This document shows positions 15,530-21,000 of a DNA stretch of 21,000 nt, in pieces. Positions within the stretch are counted from its first letter, which is position 1. The number at the start of each line of letters is the position of its first letter. Position numbers and translations under genes: made by a program. Source of the stretch: Prorocentrum cordatum (taxonomy: Eukaryota; Sar; Dinophyceae; Prorocentrales; Prorocentraceae); assembly GCA_963575745.1 (NCBI GenBank), contig CAUYUJ010001370.1, positions 404,001-425,000 of the forward strand, given 5' to 3'. The notes beneath the pieces are model-generated. The model had not been told where the DNA came from. It ran no database searches and worked only from the letters and a program-made list of their open reading frames with translations.

Positions 15530-16157
15530 CCCGTCTTGCGAACGACTGATCGAGGCCCTGGATAATTTCTCTGATGGTCATGGAGGAGTTCAAGAGCTTC
15601 ACGTCCAGCTTCGCGGTGACCAGCAAGCTCAAGGCCGGGGGGTGTCGGGCGGGGCGTATCCTGCATTCGCTGGAGCTCCTTGGGCAGAACTTGAGCAAGT
15701 TGCAGGTCCGAGCGCGCGGGGGCTGAGAGGGGGCCAACCGCGCCGGCATGTTTGGAAGGGCCTCTCGCTAGTCTTGCACGCCCAGGCCCGCCTGTGTGAG
15801 CAATCTCGTCGATGTGTTGATGGATGTGCAGAGTCTCCTCAGGAACACTCGCGAACGCCCGCCTTCCTACGTCACCGGCGCCGTCAACCAGCTGGCGGAC
15901 ACCGCATGGGGAGGAGGCCCGTTTCTCAAGTACTGGCAGGCTGGCTGCGACTTCTGGCGCCCCCTCTTGAGCAATGTCGGCGCTTTTTGCGCTGCTGCCC
16001 CGTCGCGGGAACTTCCCCCCACCCCCCCGCGCACCGTTCAGATCGCTAGTTATTTGCGAGGCAGCGCGCGCCAATCTAGAAGGGTGGCCGCCCGCCGCCG
16101 CTAGAGAGAATGGCGCGCTGAGGCGTCGGAAGGGGGGGCCGCTGCGACCCTTGAGTT
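15530..16157 (+). pseudogene. Linker between endonuclease and RT (multiple frames)
   Basis: Remnants move between frames 1 and 2. Frame 1 at 15796-16104 has LVDVLMDVQSLLRN and a Trp/Gly-rich stretch, and frame 2 at about 16030-16130 has EAARANLEGWPPAAARENG. The latter resembles the basic helical region before the RT fingers in this kind of element. No motif is strong enough to name a function. Confidence 0.4.
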
Positions 16158-17292
16158 TTGAGAGGCGAGCCAGGTCTTCGGCCCGAGCCCAGGGGGCAGG
16201 CCTCTGAGGCTCCGCTCGTTGTAGCTTCGCTGTCGGTTCAGGCCCGTCTGACAGCCCAGGAGGGGATCTGGGGGCGGGCCTGGCCAGCGAGTTGCGATTC
16301 GCCGGGGCCCCGCGGGACCTCCTGTGGTGGTCCTTGGCCTTGCTTCAGTCGAGCTTATTGGGGCGCGTTCCAGGAAGCTCAAGACTGCCGCCTGTCGACC
16401 AGATGTGTGCCGTCTGTAGCCGTGCAGCCTGCTGCGCGATCGAGCTATACGATGCGTCTCGCTCTGTCTGTGGGCGGCGCCCCAGCCGGCGCGCGGCGCC
16501 GAGATGTCTTCCTGGCGCCCGAGGAAGGAGAAGGGGGTGCCAGGAGACCCACAGTGTAAATCCCCCCGCCCAGGCTGTGCGGAGCGGCGCGGGGGCGCAG
16601 AACCAGGTTGTGGGAGTTGGAGTTCCGTGCGTGGTGGTGGGGTGTCTGCTGCTCAGAAGCGCGCGCCATCCGATTCGGTCCGGGGGGCCTCTGTCCGAGC
16701 GGAATGGGTTTCGGGGAAGAGCTTCAACATCCTTCTCCGCCCGTGGGGTGTCGAGAAGTCTTTTGAGCATGTGCCTGGGGATGAGCTTCGAGGATTTGCT
16801 GAGTTGTCTGAATGCCCTCTCGACTTGGTCGACGTTGCCGTCGCCTCTTGCGGGTGGGCCCGTTCTCTTTACTTTGCGACTGCGTAATCTCTGACCTCCT
16901 CTGGGCGCCCAGAGGGGCAGTGGCAGGCAGCAGCGCGGCCGCAATTGAAGCCAAATTTTACTTCGAGCCAGGGGCGGAGCAGCGCGCGCTGTCTTTGCCA
17001 GCAAGCGCCACGAATTTTGCGCGCATATGACTTCTCTCTCCAAGTGTGGGGCGAGCCGACCCGATGCTGTGGCGCCACGTGCAGTTTGGCTGCCAGCATG
17101 TCTAGGTACCTCCAGGACAACCTCCACCTCCCAATGGCAATTTGGAAGTTCGGCACGGCGGCCACTGGCCCCCCGCTCCTGCGCGAATCAGAACGAGTGG
17201 GGAAGCTGGGAGGGGGGGGCGCGCGCGGCGCCCCTCGCCTCGGCGTCGTTTTCACTGGGGGCAAGGCCCGTCGAGGGCCGTCGAATTTGTAG
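16158..17292 (+). pseudogene. Retroelement reverse transcriptase core, catalytic sites damaged
   Basis: RT remnants run through frames 3, 2 and 1. Frame 3 has LTAQEGIWGRAW (about 16245-16285), like the segment before the fingers. Frame 1 has SDSVRGASVRAEW and then the motif A region WGVEKSFEHV (16744-16773); the catalytic Asp expected after Trp is Gly (GGT, 16747-16749). Frame 3 gives APRGAVAGSSAAAIEAKFYF (about 16896-16955), which fits motif B. Frame 1 then has ILRAYDFSLQVWGE (17014-17055), where a Y-x-D-D box would be expected but only Tyr-Asp remains. It continues with RYLQDNLHLPMAIWKFGTAA and RLGVVFTGGKARRGP, with a stop at 17290-17292. Motif assignment is by eye. Confidence 0.72.
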
Positions 17293-17763
17293 GTTCGAAC
17301 CAAGCGTTTTCGGAAGTTCTACCGGCGTCGGCAGAAGTTGTGGGCCCCCCTGATTCAGAGTAAGTCTCGCGGCCGCCTTTTCCGAACCAATTAACAACCT
17401 GCCCCGCGCCAAGTGGAGCGACTGCGTTATGCAGCTGCTCGGGCCAGTGGCATAGTTATTCGAGGGGGTGCGGCTGGCCCGGTTTGGGCTTGCTCGGGGG
17501 CGGGGGGCCCGTTGGATGTCGCGGCCGCGCCGCTGGCCCGACGCGCAGAGGATTGGTCGACGCCGTCGGCTCTTCTGGCCGCGACGAGCAGCGCGCGCGC
17601 GAAGACACTCTGTCTGCGCGTATCCCCAGCCAAACGTTTCACTTGCATTGCGCCGTATCTTAGAAGCCCCCAGAAAGTGGTGGTTCGTCAAGAGTATTGG
17701 TTAGATTTCGGACGCGATTCTGTGGTTGTTCGAAGCTGGGTGGGGTGTCCAAGGGCCTGCTAG
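17293..17763 (+). pseudogene. RT thumb/connector region (frame 1)
   Basis: Directly after TAG at 17290-17292 the same frame continues with a basic helix (KRFRKFYRRRQKLW), and a second stop lies at 17392-17394. It then runs open to 17763 through ERLRYAAARASGIVIRGGAA and PLDVAAAPLARRAEDW. Ignoring the two stops, frame 1 is continuous from about 17014 to 17763, which suggests fairly recent nonsense changes. The region corresponds to the thumb and connector that follow the RT in these elements. Confidence 0.6.
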
Positions 17764-18310
17764 CTTCCGAGATTGCCGATGGGGTCGAAATAATCCTCAC
17801 CGCGCGCGGCCCAGCATATGTGCGTGAACTTCTTGTCGGCCAGTTGAAAAGCGCGCTGGTCCGCGAGCGATGGGGCCAGGAAATGAAGCCTTCTGGGCCT
17901 GGGTGGTCCGATAATCAATCCCGAGGGCTCTGGTGGGAACTCGCTCGCAAGGCTCCTGTCTTCCGCTGCCTGTAGCTCAGCGCCCGAGAAGCGCTTTTGT
18001 TCCGTCGGGTGTTTCGCGGTTGTTTACCCACCGGAGTCGAGCTTTGCAGCTGGAGTTTCCAGTTAGAAGAGAATGGCGTTTACTGCGGCCGCCTTGATAC
18101 GGTGCGGCGCCGATTTTGGACATGCAGCCGCGTCCAGTCCGCGCGCGAAAGCGGGCTAGGCCCTATGGTCCGACAGGCCCTTGAGGCTGGGGGTGGGCAT
18201 CCCCTGTTCACGTTTGGATGGGCGGCGTGTCTTGATCTGGCCACCCCAGATTCTAGCTGGCACATCAAGTTTGCAGACGAAAGCTGTGATTCGGTCGAAA
18301 CTTTTTGTGC
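17740..18310 (+). pseudogene. Post-RT region with degraded cysteine/histidine box (frame 3)
   Basis: Frame 3 reads GVSKGLLASEIADGVEIILT onward, with one stop (17973-17975), then LFRRVFRGCLPTGVELCSW and VYCGRLDTVRRRFWTC. The last resembles a C-x-x-C-x-x-D-T-x-x-H-x-x-W-x-C box of post-RT zinc knuckles, except that the His position reads Arg (CGC). HPLFTFGW follows at about 18200. In the family this segment probably binds RNA or DNA (inference). Confidence 0.6.
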
Positions 18311-18770
18311 ATCCCTCCAGGGGCCCGTCTGGTTTCAGATGGGAGCTGTATCCGCCTTCGTTTTGTGTGGGCCCTGGCCCGTGCTGGATGTGCCTTTGTC
18401 GAGGTAGACGATGGCGGCGGCCGAATTAGAAGTGTGTGCGCTGGCTTGCTGTTCGCTCTCTCCCAGACGGCGATATCGGGGAACGTGCTGGAGCGGTTTT
18501 GGCTCGTGTATTCAGTGAATACTGCATGGGGGCATCCGAGCTCCACGTCGATTCCCATGCGCCGTTCGGCCGCCCTGCCCAGGTTTTGGTCCTAAGTGCA
18601 GTCAGGGTCATTTCTGGCGGGCCATGAGTCGCGTGACTGGTTCGGATCGCGTCGTTCGTTGCGTGCGTGGAAAAGCCAGCAAAGATAAATCCCATGCTGT
18701 TGGCGACAATGATGCCCCATTTATTGCAGGCGATGTCTTGCAGACCATTACGCCGAAAGGCTGCGCATGA
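18311..18770 (+). pseudogene. Retroelement RNase H domain (frames 2, 1, 3)
   Basis: Frame 2 gives RLVSDGSCIRLRF with the first metal-binding Asp of RNase H in DGS (18338-18346), then AGCAFVEVDDGGGRIRS and ALSQTAI. Frame 1 gives GERAGAVLARVFSEYC (the second acidic position, a Glu) and ELHVDSHAPF (the third, an Asp). Frame 3 gives GHFWRAMSRVTGSDRVVRCV, then RGKASKDKSHAVGD and an end at 18768-18770. The usual His after Gly in 'GHAS' is Lys here, and the last Asp is not evident. RNase H would remove the RNA strand after copying; two frameshifts make this copy non-functional. Confidence 0.68.
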
Positions 18771-18799
18771 CAACTCGTTTCCGATTGGTGAGTCTGGGA

Positions 18800-19275
18800 C
18801 CATTCAGCTTGCCCTCAAGGCCCATTCGAAGCTGGTGAGGGGCATGGCCAAATGCTTCGACGAGTGGCCGACTCTTCAGGATACATTCGGTGAGGTTTGT
18901 CGTAATGCGGTTGAGCGTGCGCCCAAGGTGCCCCGCCACCACCCCCATGATTTTGTTTGGTGGAGCTCGGCGTCAAAATGGCGGCGCAGACGCTGTCTGA
19001 GTCGCGTGGGTCCAGGGGCCAGGAGGGTTGCGCGGCTCTCAACCCCGCCCTTTTAGATGTGGTGTTGGCAGACACCCACCAGAGACACTCGTTTCTGGTG
19101 GGCTGGATCGTTGGCCCTGACATGCCTGTGAATTGGGCCCGCAGGTGCGGGGGTTTCGCCACCGCGAAGGTGGGCGCCAGGCTCGCGGGTCCCTGCAGGC
19201 CCTAGGCCAGGTGCTCCGAGCGGCAGAAGCTGCTCAAAGGCCGCCTGCCTGGCACGAGCCTGCTGCTAAGACCGC
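18800..19275 (+). pseudogene. Retroelement C-terminal region with cysteine ribbon (frames 1, 3, 2)
   Basis: Frame 1 (to 19056) has ALKAHSKLVRGMAKCFDEW, a helical region that follows RNase H in similar elements. Frame 3 has HSFLVGWIVGPDMPVNWARR then CGGFATAKVGARLAGPC (about 19080-19197), with a stop at 19203-19205. A W-C-x-x-C-G ribbon is expected, but the first Cys is replaced (WARRCGG). Frame 2 supplies the likely terminus, SERQKLLKGRLPGTSLLL (about 19216-19270), just before a G16 run at 19276-19291. Confidence 0.58.
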
Positions 19276-19291
19276 GGGGGGGGGGGGGGGG

Positions 19292-19449
19292 CGGGTGGGA
19301 ACGGCGAGAGCGACTGACTGTCTGGTGCTCTCTCTCTTCTTTCGGAGTCTCTCGGCTCCTTTCGCTCCCATTCTTACCATGGCGTAAATATCCTCTCCAT
19401 TCGCACAGGCGGATGTCGGGCAGGGCAATGATCGCGAGATGGTACGCGA
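19292..19449. other. Possible 3' flank of the retrotransposon
   Basis: After the G16 run comes ordinary sequence with a CTCTCTCTTCTTT stretch (about 19328-19340). No poly-A tail, tandem 3' tail repeat or target-site duplication is recognisable, so the 3' boundary is undefined. Confidence 0.35.
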
Positions 19450-19622
19450 GGCATGGTAGAGCATGACATGGTCTGGCGTAGAAGAGCACGGCAGAGAGTA
19501 GCATGCCAGAGCATGGCGTGGCATTGCGCAGTGAAGCTCTGCACCGCGAAACATTGCAACGCAAAGCATGGCATCGCACAGCGGCGCAGACCACAACACC
19601 GCACAGCATGCCATGGCATGGC
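19450..19622. repeat. Degenerate GCATGGC-type short repeat
   Basis: GCATGG, GCATGC, GCACGG and AGCAT words recur at roughly 5- and 10-bp intervals across about 170 bp, giving a loosely periodic decamer-like array. Phase is poor, so it is either an old minisatellite or a strongly biased region. Confidence 0.55.
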
Positions 19623-20164
19623 GCCGGGTTCCTCGAAGGGTAAGTGAATCGCCTGCGAGAGGTCTGGGCCAGTTTTGAATCGTGGTTCCATGTCTAGCTC
19701 CTTGGGTTTCCCGGAAAGCTTCACACAAAACGGGGTTGATGGAGAGCACTTGCTGGCTTTGCTTGCAACTTCGTCTTCTCATAGCAGAGACGGGGCTCCC
19801 GCGTGATGCTTCCTGAAAACGAGGACGCCCGAGTATGGGGGGGGCTTCTGCGGTCGAAAGAATCAACGACTCGACACCGAATGCGGGATCACTTCCGATG
19901 GCTTACTCGAGGGGGGGCATTTTCAAGATTTTGGGGCCTATGTGGACCGCAAACGCTTGCTTTGCAACGGGGGCACGATTTGGAACAACCAGAGACGCAT
20001 AAATGGGGCCAACGCCTCAGCGGGAACAACATTTTGAAACAACAGAAGCGACAACCCATTTCCCGGGAAGCCTGTGTGTAAAAAGACAGTACGCGGACGG
20101 AGGGCAGGATATCTTCTGGACGTCGTCAGGGGTGAGAGGAGATTAGTGTTTAGAATATGTAACT
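19623..20164. other. Ordinary-complexity segment, no gene recognised
   Basis: Open frames up to about 90 codons exist on both strands, without recognisable motifs. G-runs occur at 19839-19845 and 19911-19917. Nothing supports a gene or an RNA. Confidence 0.4.
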
Positions 20165-20288
20165 GTGGAGGAGAAGGTCGAGAAGGAGGACGAGGAGGAA
20201 GAGGAAGAGGAGGAGCAGGAACAGGAGGACGAGGAGGTGGTGGAGGAAGAGGAGGAGGATGCGGAGGATGAGGGGGAGGAGGAGGCCA
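20165..20288. repeat. GAG/GGA purine triplet tract
   Basis: About 124 bp almost entirely of purines on the plus strand (GAGGAG, GAAGAGG, with GTGG and GACG variants). It forms the acidic half of a 260-codon open frame that I regard as artefactual. Confidence 0.9.
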
Positions 20289-20444
20289 AGGGGTGCACCG
20301 CTTCGGCCACGCACCCGGTGATGGTGCAAGACCGCTCGGCCGTTCTCGACTCGGCGGAAAGCGCTCGCGTTTTTTCCCACCACTCGATCGCCCCTGCTGC
20401 CCTCGGCCGCCCGCCCCCCCCGCGCCCCCTCAGCACATTCCTCT
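20289..20444. other. Short non-repetitive bridge between purine and pyrimidine tracts
   Basis: About 155 bp of ordinary GC-rich sequence separating the GAG tract from the CTC tract, with a C-run near 20413-20420. It would be the loop if the two tracts pair. Confidence 0.5.
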
Positions 20445-20870
20445 CCCCGACGCACTTTTCTTCCTCCTCCTGCTCCTTCCTTCCTCGTCCGTCTACTCCT
20501 CGTCGACGAATAACGCGTCGCGTTTTCACCAGTTCCAGTTCCAGTTGCTCCTCGTCGACGCTCCTCCTCCTCCTCCTCCTCCTCCTCCTCCTCTTCCGCC
20601 CTCCTCCTCGACCCTCCTCCTTGACCCTTCTCTTCCGCCCTCCTCCTCCGCCCTCCTCCTCCTCCTCCTGCTCCCGCTTCTCCTCCATGTTTTGTTCCAG
20701 TATTCCTCCTTCTCTTGCCCCTGGGCGGGCGTCGCTCTTTCGTTCTTGCTCTTGTCCGCCCTCCTCTCTGTGGCCAGTGCGCTCCTCCTCCTTCTTCCTC
20801 CTTCTCCCTCATCGTCCCCCTCCTATTCCTCCTTCTCGTTGTCGTCGGCGCCCTCCTCCTCGTTCCGCAT
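20445..20870. repeat. CTC/TCC pyrimidine-rich triplet region
   Basis: About 425 bp dominated by CTCCTC and TTCCTCC words, purest at 20560-20600 and 20638-20675. It is broken by short mixed segments such as CGTCGACGAATAACGCGTCG (20501-20520). All plus-strand frames stay open as Leu, Ser or Pro runs. Confidence 0.9.
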
Positions 20871-20970
20871 TTCAAATGGATGGGAGGCTATGGCGAGTTT
20901 CACGGGCGAGCCGACCGGCTCCATGTGAGCAGCTCTTTGTGATGTGAGTGCCCGCGGGCAGCTTCTGGGC

Positions 20971-20992
20971 TGAGGAGGAGGAGGGTGAGGAA
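20971..20992. repeat. Short GAG triplet tract at window edge
   Basis: GAGGAGGAGGAGGG followed by TGAGG; it may continue beyond the window. Confidence 0.7.
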
Positions 20993-21000
20993 GTTAACGA

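Larger units (their letters stand above)
13599..19291 (+). mobile_element. Decayed non-LTR (LINE-like) retrotransposon with endonuclease, RT and RNase H
   Basis: A 5.7-kb plus-strand series of coding remnants follows one order: cysteine zinc finger, coiled coil, charged linker, AP-endonuclease-like domain, reverse transcriptase, cysteine box, RNase H and C-terminal cysteine ribbon. Such a protein would nick target DNA and copy its own RNA into the site. All three forward frames are used in turn, with in-frame stops at about 13909, 14047, 14610, 17290, 17392, 17973 and 19203. No large deletion is obvious: almost every expected region has a counterpart. No long terminal repeats, poly-A tail or target-site duplications are seen, so the ends are approximate. 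The assignment rests on motif recognition and remembered dinoflagellate-type retroelement proteins. I consider it a dead copy. Confidence 0.85.

Noticed and set aside
17285-17310. tRNA T-arm-like word AGGTTCGAACC
   Set aside because: It lies inside the retroelement RT connector, in frame with KRFRKFYRRRQ. No acceptor, D-arm or anticodon arm can be drawn around it.
13599-19291. Retron, group II intron or LTR retrotransposon as the source of the RT
   Set aside because: An AP-type endonuclease lies upstream of the RT. There are no long terminal repeats, protease or integrase, no intron RNA structure and no retron RNA locus. Non-LTR fits better.
20165-20947. 260-codon frame, acidic then Ser/Leu/Pro-rich
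   Set aside because: The acidic half is the GAG tract and the rest is the CTC tract. Neighbouring frames are similarly open, so it is not evidence of a gene.
1-21000. Dinoflagellate spliced-leader sequence or telomere repeats
   Set aside because: Looked for a TTTTGGCTCAAG-type leader and for TTTAGGG arrays on both strands by eye; none found, so lineage rests on the retroelement only.

Overview
This window looks like nuclear DNA from a repeat-rich, GC-rich eukaryotic alga, most probably a dinoflagellate. The main reason is a decayed non-LTR retrotransposon at about 13.6-19.3 kb. Its domain order (cysteine zinc finger, coiled coil, AP-type endonuclease, reverse transcriptase, cysteine/histidine-like box, RNase H, C-terminal cysteine ribbon) and local phrasing resemble retroelement proteins I remember from dinoflagellate genome annotations. 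That resemblance is from memory and was not searched. There are no bacterial operons, ribosome binding sites, rRNA or tRNA genes, and I see no intact cellular protein-coding gene.

Layout. 0-2.1 kb: a 355-bp CCG-triplet tract, an AT dinucleotide tract, two or three copies of a GC-rich dispersed repeat (one carrying a GT dinucleotide tract), then long GTC and TCC triplet tracts. 2.1-4.0 kb: a diverged family of roughly 0.3-kb units interrupted by GGA/TCC triplet tracts. 4.0-5.7 kb: a loopless foldback relic, then two adjacent dispersed repeats (called R2 and R1 here). R1 is split by a segment holding a foldback element with 70-bp arms. 5.9-6.8 kb: a 16-bp minisatellite with an internal higher-order duplication, then a 24-bp minisatellite. 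6.8-8.2 kb: about 1 kb with no recognised feature, then a second, uninterrupted copy of R1. 8.3-8.94 kb: a 73-bp satellite. 9.4-10.5 kb: two short foldback elements whose loops lie in opposite orientation, flanking a second copy of R2. 11.27-12.14 kb: a ten-copy satellite of about 88 bp, with a stray unit at 12.68 kb beside another foldback relic. 13.6-19.3 kb: the retrotransposon, plus strand, broken by frameshifts and a few stops. 19.3-21 kb: a degenerate GCATGGC-type repeat and long purine and pyrimidine triplet tracts.

Nothing here forms a working gene set. The window reads as a layered record of repeat insertion and expansion: satellites, minisatellites, small non-autonomous foldback elements and one large dead retroelement. 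The least ordinary signals are the two foldback families, the insertion seen by comparing the two R1 copies, and the retroelement's architecture and damaged catalytic sites. Most long open frames, on both strands, are by-products of triplet repeats and GC-rich satellites.
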